From the NCBI GenBank assembly GCA_026686845.1, contig JAIVEN010000008.1, positions 36,274,501 through 36,338,500 on the forward strand: 64,000 bases of DNA, given 5' to 3'. Positions within the stretch are counted from its first letter, which is position 1. Each line of letters begins with the position of its first letter. A program made the translations under genes and the position numbers. The notes beneath the pieces are model-generated. The model was given only the letters and a program-made list of their open reading frames with translations. It did not search any database and was not told the DNA's origin. This DNA is from Adenanthera pavonina (lineage: Eukaryota > Streptophyta > Magnoliopsida > Fabales > Fabaceae). Below are positions 24,507-36,993 of this stretch, piece after piece.

Positions 24507-27224
24507 AGAGGCTAATGCAGAAAGATGCATTTTATGGGCTGTTCATCGCTTAAGTGTTGTCTATATCTTTCTGAAAATGACACTCTCACTTTCCTAGAAA
24601 CTGAGAGGATTCATATCAGTATATGGGATGGGGAGAACAAGTATAGGAAGCGACAATAAGAGGAAACTGAACTTGAACTTGAACTTGTGCTTGATTTGGC
24701 TTAAAATGGAAGAGGGAAACAGGTATAAACATTTATAAAACTAAGGCATCAAAATAGATGTTCAAATGTAGTTATCAAGTGCAGTAACTTTCAGTCAGTT
24801 GTTATCAGAAGTTTCATATAATTTTCTCAGAAAATTTTGCTTCGCTCCTTCCACTTTCCCCATTTCTTCTCTATTGACTTCTCTGGAACTATGTTTGAGA
24901 ATTATAGGCTAGAACTTTATTACATTATATGGAGTTGTGCATAATCTTCAAAATGATCCTAAAATTGATCTAATCTGGTGTTTTATCAAAGCATCTCAGG
25001 TGTTAACTACAAGATTATTAATTAACTCATTTAAAAACATTATGACGCCCGTCACAATTCAAGAACTCGATAAGGAATAAACTAATCCCTGATTATATTG
25101 GGTTGAAGAGAAAAGATGTTGAGCTAACTGAGTCACAGCATAAATCAGTAATCACTGGTGCAATAATAACGGACTGGTCTGTTTTACTGAATTTTCTTTT
25201 CACTTTGACTGAGCACTGCAATAATGAAAGAGATGCAACGCAGAGAGAGAGAGAGAGAGATTTAGATTAATTTGATGTGTTTGCAGGGCATCCCCTGAAG
25301 TTGTTTTGTTGTTAAAGGAAGTAAAAGACAAAGGGAAAAAAGAATAAAAAGGTGGTTGGGACAATCATGTGATCTTGAAATGTTGAGAAACCTGGAACAG
25401 TGATTCTTAAAACTGATACGTACATTCTTAAAATATAGAGAAGGAAGCGTAAATCACGGCGGTTGCCATGGATGACAAATAATGAAGCTAGGCTAGTTGT
25501 GTACAGCGACTAGTTTGGTAGATGCTGCAGATGTTCACCTGGTGGTGATATATTAAATAAGTAAAAAGATAACTGGTATATTCAATTGGTAAGGGATTTT
25601 ATTAGTTTAGCAAGTAGTTTTGAATTTGAATCTTAGAATACAGCCTACAGCCGTGTGGAATGCTTGGTAATAGAATTTATAACCTAAAAGAATTTTATTG
25701 ACTCAGTTCAAATTAGTCTAAAACTCAATAAATAAATTACTTCGTAAAAGTGGGATAGAGGAGACATATTGTTGGATGGAGACATGACTTAGAAACAAAA
25801 TAATAATGGAGACTAAAAATGGTACAAAGAGGGGGGCCATCCAACATGATCGTGCCCTCTGAAATAGAAAGTGGTTGGAGAGTCTCATGTCGTCCACATG
25901 ACATCCTCTGGGATTTCCATTCAAGCTTTGTTTCAGATCTCTCTCTTTCTTCATACCCGAGTGTCATGACAACTCAGATATGTGCCATCCCAGTTTTCCA
26001 TTTATTGATATGCCACCTTTCTTACCCTTTAATATTTTCCCCTCCTTTAATTTCTTACCATCCACACACACACACATACAAAAGTCATTCCCTTGCTTTT
26101 CATTACAGTTCTATTCTTGTTATATATATAATAAAACATAAGAATATTTTAGCCACTTGATCATAGTTCAGGTATAGTAACCAAGACAAGATTTAAATAG
26201 TTCACTAGCTTGAATGAATGCAAATTGAGCTAGTTAACTTTGCTAGATGCATAGTAATAAAGTAAAACAAAATATCAATCCCATTATCTTGATATATATA
26301 TATAAGAACACAATTTTAATTTATTTTATTTTCTGAATTATCAGGGGTGAGAAAGGGGAGGATGTTCCCATGTAGGTCTGGTCCATTGCCATAGGACTCA
26401 AGTTCCTTGCATTTTAAAATTACGTTGAACTAAACATGTTTTTGACAGAGTCATGCTAAAATACACTGCTTGAATCCGTCGTAGTATTGAGCATGCTTCC
26501 AATAATGCTTTGTAATGTAAATAAAATAATATGGTATAAAACTATATACATACGTTACCTTTTCTGTATTTGGTTGTCTTACCGGCGACTCATCACTTAA
26601 TTAGTGAGACCATTAGGCTATTACCATAAATTATACAATCTCCTTTACTGAAAAAACCTAGTGAACCTTATTTCATTCATGTAATCCAAGCAAAATGAAA
26701 ACATTGCCCTCATCTCCTCTAGCCTTTCTTCAAACACCAACCTTTGAAATCTTCCTCTTCTCTTGGCCACCACCCTCTATGGTTCTGCCACCATCTGTTA
26801 AGGGACATTTTAGTCTTTTTATTGTTATTTTTATTTAATTCAAAAATTAAAAAAAATTGGCTTACATGCCTTACCAATTAAAATTAGACAATAGATATTA
26901 CATTACATTTCTTCATATCAATTTTACAAGTAACCACATGGGCCCTAAATTTAAGAAAACATGTTACCATGTAAATAGTGCACACATCCCACAAAGTATA
27001 TAATTCTGTGGAAAATATAATAGGAATTATTTTCGGAGCACATGAAGCAAGCCTTGTGTTGTTCTTATGGTAATTAAGTGAAACTGGTGAATTTCTTTTT
27101 TTTTTTTGGCCCTGGAGACACAGCTGAATGAACTCAATCTTGTGTTTTGCGGAACTTGTCATGTTGCTGATTGAAGTACACATTCTCTTTTGTCCTAATA
27201 TAAAATTGTGTCCTCCTTAATAAC
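24507..27224. other. DUF1677 3' region and gene-free spacer
   Basis: Contains the 3' UTR, a (GA)n microsatellite at 25241-25261 and a small inverted pair gttggatgg / ccatccaac near 25772-25845. ORFs of up to 113 codons at 25819-26160 show no recognisable protein features. Confidence 0.45.
25241..25261. repeat. (GA)n microsatellite
   Basis: About ten AG units. Confidence 0.9.
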
Positions 27225-27951
27225 CACTACTAGAAAATAATAATTTAGTCAAGGATAAATTTTTCGCTAAATGTCCATTTTTTCTCATTAAATTAAAAAT
27301 AGCAAGAGATTTTAACCAGGGATGAGGTGATTTCTTCGCTAAAACTACAAAAAATTCAACACTGAAATGTATTTGCAGTTTTTATACGAAATATATATTA
27401 TTTATCTACACACTAATACACATATATATTTATAAATTAATATATTGTTAAAAAATACAAATATATTATATTTTCAATTATTAATATCATAAAATACTTT
27501 ATATTTTAAATTTTGTAATAAATGAATTTTCAGTTTCATTTTTTTACTAACAAATTATAAAAATTAATTTAGGAATTTTTATTAATTGAAAATAATCATC
27601 TAATAGAAATAATTTTATAACTTAATTACTAAAAAAATTAATTTATTAAAATTAAATTTTTAATAAAATAATTTTAATCTATTAAATTTAATTTTAAAAA
27701 AAATTAGTGAGGAATAAAAAATACCTCTTAGATTCCTTGCTATTCATAATAATTTAACGAGCAATGAAAAATACATCACTAATTCCTTGCTGTTTGTATT
27801 AATTTAGCGAGAAATAAAAAATTTCTCGTTAATTCCCTTGCTAAATTTAACAATGACTACGAATTTATAATTTCTTACTAATTCTCTCACTATTTAGATC
27901 ATTTAGTAAGGGATGAATGATCTCTCACAAAATTTTATTTTTCTAGTAGTG
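27225..27951. mobile_element. non-autonomous CACTA element
   Basis: The ends are cactactagaaaa and ttttctagtagtg, perfect 13-bp inverted repeats of the CACTA (En/Spm) type, giving a 727-bp element. The 3-bp flanks are aac and aag, a possible target duplication with one mismatch. Sub-terminal short repeats of the form agcgagaaataaaaaa / ttccttgct lie at about 27700-27910, as expected for transposase binding sites. No transposase is encoded. Confidence 0.8.
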
Positions 27952-29416
27952 AAGTACCTATAGTTGTTTTTTATTCCTTGAGCTAATGCAGAATGAGATT
28001 CTCACTCCAAATGATAATTCTCTATCTCTCTGCTTTTTTTTTTTTGGTTCAACTACATTAGTGCCATCTTATCAAGGGGAGCACTTAGACGTTAAATACT
28101 CCAGAATCATGCGCTTAAAAAACGGACACAACAAAATTGAGGAGTGTATAACTTGCTTTTTTGGGATAATTAGGTTTTAGGACCAAAAAAAAACATATTT
28201 GATTTTTGCTATAAAGTTAATTTTTTTTGGGGTGAAAATCAAAATTTTTTAACCTAAAATCGATGTTTTTCAGAAAAAATCAATTTAGTAAAAAAACCAA
28301 ATATCTTTTCTTTTTTTATCTCAAAACCCAGTTATCCCTTTCTTTTTAATCTCATTTGAGCTGCATTAATAATAAAGTCAAACAGTTACTACGAAAAATG
28401 CAAACCATGCAAATTTCTTGAGGAAGGGGAGAGCAAGGTTTTGATTATTTCATTTATATATTTTGAGCCAATAAACAATAAAGACTTAAAATTCGAACGA
28501 AAGTGTACGTGCAATGATATAAATCTTAATTTGTCAAGAAATCAATTGATATCGCAATCATATCTGAAGGACGAAGATAAAGATTTCTTTTAATAAATTA
28601 TCATATAATTAAGAGATAAACCATCGATGAAATTCTACGCAAATTACGTCGTTTTTTTTAATTGAAAACTACGTTCTTGTCATTGTATGTGTGTGAGAGA
28701 GAGACTGTCGAAGCATATACCCTAATACATGGGAGAAAGAAAATTAAAATTAGACTACATGGGTCACTTCATGATATATGCAAGAGATCTGGGTTGTCCA
28801 CTTTGGCTTGTCAACTTGCTTAATACCAATTAAAAATTTACTCTATAATATAAGTCTTATTTTAAAAAAATTTATTCAAAATATGTTATATTTAATAATT
28901 TTCAAAGTATTAAATTTATTTATTTTTCTATTTTACCTATGTTTGCAATTAAATTTGAGAGAAATAGTAAATAGCATGAGAATTATACATACGTATTAAA
29001 TATAAATAATATTGAAAAATAATATTTTTTTCGAAAATTTATTTAGCAAAATTATTTTCTTTGATTCATGTGTAATTAATCAAATTGAACTTGTCCAAAA
29101 TATTTTGGACAGGAATTATTGAGAAAATTCTTGAAAGCAATGGATAATTGGTTTATATATATTCTATCTGATTTATGTTATAAGAGTTTTGGAAGAACTC
29201 TTATTTGGTCTAAAATATAAGAAATTATGTAATTTTTAATAGAAATTTATTTTTTTTATCTCTATTGAGTATCATCTCGTAAATTGAAAAAAAAATAGAG
29301 AAGTAATAAATTTTTAAAATAATTTTGACTAATAACTAATAAAGATAAAATTAAAATGTTGTGTAACTAATTGTCTTCATAAATATTAAATAGTTAGAAA
29401 TCTCTTATAACATATA
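27952..29416. other. gene-free spacer with decayed repeats
   Basis: An imperfect hairpin of about 180 bp lies at 28160-28340. Decayed MITE-like sequence at about 28845-29118 matches 30065-30330, and 29118-29410 shares short blocks with 54811-55037. No gene is seen. Confidence 0.4.
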
Positions 29417-29688
29417 CTTCCCTCTGATCCTTAATATAAGATCATTTTAACCGAATCACGCGAATTAAGAATTACAATTAAAACTAATTAACTATCACGA
29501 TTTTTCTGAAAATCTCAATATTTTTTTAAAATTATTCTTATTTAATTATTCTCTCTTTCTTTTTTAATACATTAAATATGAGATATTTTTTTAAAAATAT
29601 ATAATAAATACTACCTCATATATTTTAAAAAATTTTATATTTAGGATTAAAACCAAAAAAAAAAACTTATATATAAGTTCTGAGGAAG
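29417..29688 (-). mobile_element. Stowaway-like MITE, family A copy 3
   Basis: Flanked by TA (29415-29416, 29689-29690). Ends cttccctctgatccttaata and ataagttctgaggaag. The body is the reverse orientation of 4233-4506. Confidence 0.75.
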
Positions 29689-29862
29689 TACAACGGGTGG
29701 AGTAATTGTGTTGATTGATTGGAGTGGAGGAACAAGAAAGGGCTGGATAATATCACCAGGCAGGATGATAGGTAATATAATACCAGAAAATTAACTGTCT
29801 TTTTCTTTCAGATTAAACCAGCCCAACAAGCCACCCCACCTAGTCTTCCACCAATCCTAGGG

Positions 29863-29892
29863 TTTGTGTTTGTGTTTGTGTTTGTGTTTGTG
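29863..29892. repeat. (TTTGTG)5 hexanucleotide repeat
   Basis: Five head-to-tail hexamer units. Confidence 0.9.
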
Positions 29893-30064
29893 GCGCCTTT
29901 CTGCATGTGATTCTCGAGGGACCAATCATGATTAGTGAATGTGATGTAGTCTAATTAATTAAAAGTGGGTTAAATTAGCCTCATGAACCATTCGTTATTT
30001 CGTCTTATTCCGAAATGTTATTTATTTATTTAATTTTTTAAATCCAAGTGGAACAATTATTGAG

Positions 30065-30330
30065 GTTATATTATATTTTATTTTGTCCAAAATATAAATC
30101 CTTTTTCAAAAGTTTTTTTTATCCAAAATATAAGTTTTATTTAATAATTTTTAAGGTATTAATTTTTTTTATTCTTTTTTACAACTAAATGTAAAAAAAA
30201 TAGTAAATTTTAAATGTAATACATTAAATAAAAATACTATTAAAAAATAATGTATTTTTAATAAATTTAATAAGTAAAATTATTTTCCATGATTTTCATG
30301 TAATTAATCAAATATGACTTCCAAAATGGG
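30065..30330. repeat. decayed MITE-like sequence
   Basis: Shares ordered blocks with 28845-29118, such as ttcatgtaattaatcaaat, on both outer and inner parts. The ends are not intact. Confidence 0.4.
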
Positions 30331-30603
30331 AATATGATGTTGCCACGATTGAAGATTCTGAACAACTATATTCTCACCACACTACACTTTCGGCTTTGCG
30401 ACCACTTTTGTATGAAAGCTTGCGTAGCAAACGTTCATACAACCTTTTTTTTTAATATAGTAATAATCACATTTAAAGTCATGATATATAGAGAGGCTTG
30501 TGTCTTACACGTTAGAAATTCAATATTGACTTATTTTACATCTATAACACTAAACCCATTTGACGATACAGATTGATAAATCTTAAATATGGAAGATTTA
30601 TTA

Positions 30604-30956
30604 CGGGTATGTTTGGATTTGATTATGTATAAGTGATTATGAGGATAAGTACTTATTTGTAAGTGATTATGTCAAAAGTGATTTGTGTTTGAATATTTTT
30701 ACCCTATAAGTAATTTTAAGAAAAGAAATGTGTTTGGATATTAAGGTTTAAATAATTATTTGGTAGATAATGAAAAGGAAAAATAAAATAAGTGATTATA
30801 AGAAGATAAGTGATTATCATAAGCAAAAAAAAAGCAGTTTCTTCTATAAGTACTTATTTGAGTTATAAGTGTTTATTGAAAAGCTACTTCTATTTTGGTA
30901 ACTCTAATTACTTATGGATCCCATAATCACTTTTTTTTTTCAATCCAAACAGGTGC
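30604..30956. mobile_element. MITE with gtttggatt-type inverted ends
   Basis: The left end reads cgggtatgtttggatttg and the right end caatccaaacaggtgc. The inside has many tagtgattat / ataagtacttat motifs on both strands, so much of the element can pair. The target duplication is not clear, so hAT and Harbinger origins are both open. Confidence 0.6.
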
Positions 30957-31704
30957 TATCAAAGTTAGAAGAAGAAGATTCAGTGACGTTCTTCTCCAAG
31001 ATTGGCGGCTTCTTCTTGGGACTTTTTTATTAATGGGCTTATGCCAACGAGTCCAGCTAAATTAAAGATCCAGTGGTATAAATCTTTTTCATGTTGGACT
31101 AGGATTCTTACCTTTTTGTGGGACCAGACTCAGGCCTATTACTATTATTATTTAAATGTTAACTTAGGTCCAGCCCGGACCTTTCATAACTCTAGATCAA
31201 AAAGAGAAAAACAAAGGTAGTACATTACAGTTTAGTTTTAATAAAAAAAAATACAGTTTAGTTTCCCATAGTCTAAAATCAATTTGATTTAAAATCTAAA
31301 ATCTAACAAACAATTTTCTAGCATAATTAGTAGATAACTAGGTTTCTTAAATATATTATTCTAGGTTTGATTTCTAACCGTATATATTAAAAAAGAACTT
31401 AATTTTATTAGAAAGGACAAAACACATTTTAGTTTTCTCTATATTTTAAAAGGATTTGCCATCAGCTGTCCATTTATATCCCTAATTACTAATATCACAA
31501 TAATGGCTGCTCCCTTCCTATGCACTGAAATCAAACAACTTCGTCCTTCTGATGCCGAGCTAACAAGGTAGAACATATATAACCTATAAATTTATGAATC
31601 AATAACCAAAGAGCTTGCTCGCTACCCAATAGGGAAGAAAATAATTTTGATTTCATTAACACTAAACCCAGGTTTCAATTTGGTAGAGGGATGAACAAAA
31701 TGCT

Positions 31705-31810
31705 CTTAGCAAATGAATAGTAATCAAATCACTAAGAAAAGCATATATAAGATATTCCTTAGCAAATGAATAGTAATCAAATCACTAAGAAAAGCATATA
31801 TAAGATATTC
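31705..31810. repeat. exact 53-bp tandem duplication
   Basis: Bases 31705-31757 are repeated without a difference at 31758-31810 (unit starts cttagcaaatgaatag, ends aagatattc). Confidence 0.95.
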
Positions 31811-32161
31811 GCCCAAAATAAGATCAGATCTTGAAGCTAAATCACGTGGATGAAAGGGCATCTATTAAACCTCCACTGACTGAGATAAGAGTTCACCGAT
31901 TTCTACTGTGGAAGAAGATGAGGGAAAGGGCAAGTAATTAAGATTTTTTTTCCGAATATTTTGAAAAGCTAACACCGTTAGAATAAGATTAATGAGTAGG
32001 ACGAATATGCGTTAAAAAGTAAACGTGTCAAATACTAATTCAAGAATAGCACAAACTACACATAAACAACTGCATATAAGTTTTTACTTTATCCATTTAT
32101 TGATGTTGTAAAGAAAGATCAGAGATTTTATGGTCAAAGATTGGGGGTTTCCCTGCATCAT

Positions 32162-32164
<3 letters not shown>

Positions 32165-32192
<28 letters not shown>
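32165..32192. repeat. (TA)n microsatellite
   Basis: About 14 TA units. Confidence 0.9.
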
Positions 32193-32195
<3 letters not shown>

Positions 32196-32830
32196 AGGTT
32201 ATCATGGCTATTGACCGAATGACGAAATATGCTCACCAAGTTTATAATGATTTTTCCTGTTTTAATTAGATATTGAACGTTTGCTCTCTAATGTAATAAG
32301 CTAACTTTAGTCCCTTGTTCCTTGGACTTTCTTTCTTTTTCTTTAATTTCTTTTGCGAAAATCAATGATGGGAAAACCCAATATTGTTTATTGAAACTTT
32401 GGATATAAAAAGAAATTATACCATAACTATTGAGAAGATTGTTTCTTCGTATAAGTTTTTGTAGAATTATGATTACATTTTTTAAAATAATTGAAATTTT
32501 CATTTAAATATTTAGAGTTTTTTCTTTAAAAAATACAGAGCTGAAATTCAATTTGGTTAGATCTATTAAACCAATCAACACCCCAACACTCATTTTAAAT
32601 TAAACAAAAAAATGAATTTATGTCAAAGAAATTAAAGTTACCCGAAACAAAGGCTGAAGTTTGGCATTTCATATGGAGAAATGAGAATTACACCTTATCA
32701 GGACCTTTGTTTAAAAAAAAAAAAAAAGAGTTAACTTTGAGACTGATTTTGGTCAGATTTACTCTTTTTTTTTAATAAAAGTTTTAGTTATAACTTAAAA
32801 GTTATAACAAATTCATTAACTTCTACTTTT

Positions 32831-34456
32831 GCAAACTTATAAGGTGTCGATTTTTTACTTTTCCCCATTGGCAAAATTACATATTCATGCAAGCAAGCCT
32901 CGAAAAAAAATTTTCAGGTTCATGTGTAAGGGAAAATTGAGCGAAAGACCATTCCACTTTTTCATGGTTTACAATCCAAACATAAAAATTTTCAAGAAAT
33001 ACATGAAATTTCCTATAAAAAACTTGAAAATTTCTAACCCAAACTTAAAAATTTCTATTAGAGATATGAAAATTTTGTATTTGATGATTTACAACCCAAA
33101 TATAAAAATTTTCAAAATAAGCATGAAAATTTTTAAGAGAAACATGAAGCTTTTTGAGTTGAAAATTTTCCAGCCAAGACTCCAAAATTTCCAACATGAA
33201 CTTAAAAGAATTTATTTGTATCAAAAAATTTTTAAATAACTCTTGAAAATTTTCACGTCAGCATTTTAAATTATATAATAACAAATTTTCACCTCCGGAT
33301 TGGAATTGACTTTTAGGGCATCGTTTCTCTACACTGCAGAGGTTTTTCTCTACACCCAAATGGCACCGTTTCGCTTTTTTTAAAAAAAAAAAAAAATTCC
33401 TAAACACTTCAATTTATGAAAATTCCCATGGTAACACACTAAAATCTGAACATGTGCTCCCAATGGCTTGCCATCACCTCACATGAGCATCCCATATGAC
33501 CTACTGGGAACTTATCAGCCCCCATATTACCAGGTTAACCTAAGTCGGTGGGAGCTGAAACTATAGAACCAACCAATTTGTTATTCAAGATTCAATTTGG
33601 TTATCTGCCAGGAATCAAGATTAGATTGATGAGGGATGATTTGACAGAGGGAGAGACCAAACAAGCTGAAGAGAGGGAGAGATAATAAGAAGAAGAACAA
33701 AGAAAGTAAAGAATCTGAACTCAATGGGATGAAAGATGGAACAGAATTTGAGAGAGGAGACCAACGAAGGGGGAATTGAAGATGGAGAGACAAGATGAAA
33801 AGAGGAATTAAGAGATCGAGTACCAAAGAGTCAGAGGCAGAGAGCAAAGAAAAAGCGAACAGAGAAAGGAGCAAGAAATTGAGGATGAAGGTGAGACCGT
33901 GGGAGAGAGCGCATCGAAGTGTCTAAATGTGAAACAGTGCCGTTTGGATGCAATGGAGGCGCAAAGGAGAAACTCTGCAATTGAAAGAAACGTGGCCCAA
34001 ATTGGGCAAGTTTTGGTAGGAAATTTTTCAATTCAGAAATTTTCATATGCCTTTTAGAACTTCTTATGTGTTTTGTCCTTGGAAATTTTCATGTCACTCT
34101 TGGTAATTTTCAAAATTGAGTTGGAAATTTTTTAATTCAGAAAATTTCATGTCTCTATTAAAAATTTTAGGTTTTTTTTGGAAATTTTTATGTATGAGTT
34201 GTAAATAATTAAACATAAAATTTTCATATCTCTAAAGGAAGTTTTGAAGTTTGAATTGGAATTCTTTTAACTTAAAAAATTTCAAGTTCTGCTTGGAAAT
34301 TTTCATATATCTCTTAAAAATTTTTACATGACTTGAATGAATTGTAAATCATGAAAAGGTGGAATAATCCTTCACTATCATTATTTTCCTTAAATGTAAA
34401 AATTTTCCATGCCTTGCATGAATGTGTAATTTTCCTTTCCTCATCTCACAAGTGCG
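32831..34456. mobile_element. foldback element FB2 with 0.75-kb spacer
   Basis: Arms at about 32831-33260 and 34010-34456 are reverse complements. The outer part pairs through aaaattacatattcatgcaa on the left and ttgcatgaatgtgtaatttt on the right; the inner parts are short repeats of the type tgaaaattttcaa. The spacer (33261-34009) has a second inverted pair around caaatggcaccgtttc (33356-33371) and its diverged partner near 33930-33950, then a purine-rich, less AT-rich segment. No protein is recognisable. The layout is like a long-terminal-repeat Mutator-like element that captured foreign DNA (inference). Confidence 0.7.
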
Positions 34457-34474
34457 CATTATATTCTTGTAGTG

Positions 34475-35585
34475 AAGGATGTTTATAGGTTTGGTTTGAT
34501 TCTATTTTGGGTAAAAATTAAATTGAATCAAATAAATAGGTTTGACATTTTTTTGGAACATTTTCGGTTTAACTTTTGATCAATTTGGATTGACTTAAAT
34601 CATGCTAAATTAATTTTTTTTAAAAAATATCATCCTTCTTAAAAGATTGAATCAAGTAAGTTCCATATTGATATTTTATAAACACAAATTATATTTAAAT
34701 AATTTTACTAAAATATGTATTTTTTGTAAAATTTTAGAAAAATTCTAGATAAATACCAAGAAAATAAAATATTTCCAAAAAATAACATCAAATTCACCCA
34801 ATTCCCAAAAACTACAAAAGTTTGTAATTGAAATTAAAATTGAAAGAAAAAATATGAAAATGCCCTTGTGCAAATGAACCATTTGTAAATGATAATAGTG
34901 TATTCGTAATTGACAATTGTTTATTTGCAAATAAAACATACTCAATTGTAAGTGATAATAGCATATCATGTATCACTTGCAAATAAATATATTTCAACTG
35001 CAAATATAATATTATTATTTATAAATGAATCTTTCTCACTTAGAAATGGATCACTTGCATAGAAAAAGTATTTTCATTTTTTACCTTTCAATTTTAATTC
35101 CAATTATAAACATTTTTAGTTTTTGGAATTAGATGAATTTAAAGTTACTTTTTAAAAATATTTTATTTTCTTAGTATTTATTTGAAATTTTTTCCTAAAA
35201 TTTTTGTGAATTTTTTCACATAATTTTTTTTTTATAAATTATAATTACTTATAACATTACACTATTTATATTATTTTTCCCAAACTAATAAATATCTTGC
35301 AATTTTATTTATAGGTTTGTTTACTCATTATGTGTTTAAGATACTTATCTTAATGGGTACTATAAAATGTATTGAATAAATATAATATTTTTATTAAAAA
35401 AACAAAAAAAATATTGAGTAAATTTGGTTTAGGTTAGGAAGGGTTTAAACTGAACTAACCATACTAATCAAATTAGTTTCATGACTATAAAATCTAAAAT
35501 AGATCCTATTTTATTTCAATTTCAATTGGTTTGTGACGATTTAGTGCAGTTGAGGTCGGTTTAATCGGCGTTCTGAGCACCCTTA
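34475..35585. mobile_element. inverted-repeat transposon interrupted by FB4
   Basis: The left end aaggatgtttataggtttgg and right end tttaatcggcg...gagcaccctt form imperfect inverted repeats. The outer parts match the element at 61089-61728, which lacks the central insertion. Non-coding. The TIR style (aagggtgt-like with ggtttggttt) suggests hAT, but no 8-bp duplication is clean. Confidence 0.6.
34728..35200. mobile_element. foldback element FB4 nested in another transposon
   Basis: The outer 135 bp of each side are reverse complements with few differences (for example ataccaagaaaataaaatat on the left). The centre is a run of short units such as ttgtaaatgataatag and tcacttgcaaataa. It is flanked by tttttgt on both sides (34721-34727, 35201-35207), a possible target duplication of at least 7 bp. 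Confidence 0.7.
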
Positions 35586-36252
35586 CTAGAAATTGTGAAA
35601 TTAGTTTCAAATGACTATGGAGTTTGTGGCAGTGACTGCCTCGATGACCTCAAATATTTCAAACCTGCGAAAGCAAAAGCAGGGAGGGAAGAGGTGCAGC
35701 ATTTTAGTTTCCCTCCCTGTTTGGTCACAACACACATGACAACACTTCACAGTACTGATGCTACTATGTGAGTTTCAGCAACCTCTATGCCACAAAACCA
35801 TCTTCCTCTTTCACCCTTTTAATAATAATTCACCGTCGTTGCTATTCCCAACTCTCCCTCACGTGCAATTGTTCCTTCATTTCCCTGTCCTTCCCGTGAA
35901 ATCCCCCTCTGATTCCTTTTGGTCATGATTGGTTGGACTTTTTTTTTAAAAGGGATGGAAAAGAATACAAGGAAATTAAATTTCCTCCCTTGGCTCAAAA
36001 AACTGAAGAAATTTAATTCCTTTAATTCTCTTCCCACCCGTTTATTACTTTCTAAATTGGAATTTTTTTAAGGAGTTAATATTTATTATTTAATATCTTT
36101 CAATCTTCTTTTAAACTAAATAAATTTTTATTAAAATTTTTTCATTTTTTTTCCTTTCAGTACAAATAAGAAAATTTTAAAATTTCTCAATCCCTTCCCT
36201 CAAATACTCTACACGTTAAAAACCTTCAAATCTCCTCCTTTTAGTTTTCTTA
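35586..36252. other. gene-free spacer with short repeats
   Basis: Contains aaggaaatt / aatttcctcc-type motifs shared with both ends of the element at 36994-39046. No gene is seen. Confidence 0.35.
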
Positions 36253-36993
36253 GTGTATATTTGTAAGTTTTATTTTAGATGAAATAAAATGGAGTGAGAT
36301 GTCTTATGAAACGTTGACCATTGTTTAGAAGAATTTTTTATAAAGAAGGAGATGGTAAGTGATGGATTTCCAAATCATCTTCAGCCACCGTAAACTCAAT
36401 TTTTTTTATCCCTTGAATTAGAGGGTCAAGGATAGAATGACCTAAGGTAAATATTATAATTATAAAATTATCTTTATCTTTATATAAACATATATAACAC
36501 ATTTGACTCTCCTCTCAATTTCACATTATTCTCTCTCCTCTCACTCTCTCTATTACATCATACTTACTTCATATTCTCAATATTATGTTGAATTTTTTTC
36601 CAATATCTATTTATTGCATGATATTATTTTTCTTTTCAACCTAAATTGTTTCGTCATTTAATTAATGTGTGTTTAAAAATTCACTTAATTGTTTTTTTGT
36701 GATAAATATTTAATTATAACTTAAAAATAAACTTATTTTTTCTTAAATTAATAGCCACTAATTCTTTTATTTAAATTAATTAATAGAGGTAATATTGGAA
36801 CAAAAAGACTACAATTTATTCCGTTCTGTCCTTTTTATATTAACTTTCAAATAATGACCAAATAAAATTGTTCATTCCTTTTATAAAACTATCAAACAAT
36901 GAAACATTATGCTCCATTCCACTCAATTCCATTTCATATTATTCCATTAATAATCGTTCTATTTCATTCATTCATAAACTCCCAAACATATCC
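36253..36993. mobile_element. possible inverted-repeat element, about 740 bp
   Basis: The left end tgtatatttgtaagttttat pairs imperfectly with the right end cataaactcccaaacatatc, and gaaataaaatggagtg pairs with ctccattccactc further in. Non-coding. Borders approximate. Confidence 0.4.

Larger units (their letters stand above)
30957..32830. other. gene-free spacer
   Basis: Holds the tandem duplication at 31705-31810 and an (AT)n run at 32165-32192. No gene is seen. Confidence 0.5.

Noticed and set aside
25819..26160. 113-codon ORF
   Set aside because: No recognisable motif, His/Tyr/Ser-rich end comes from a CA microsatellite, and no splice or promoter support.
32829..33239. 136-codon ORF on the + strand
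   Set aside because: It is the translation of the repeat units in the left arm of FB2; repeated KIF/NMK-like segments, no family features.
33581..34046. Minus-strand ORFs of 71-97 codons
   Set aside because: Ser/Leu/Phe-rich because they read a pyrimidine-rich strand; no start context, splice sites or domain.
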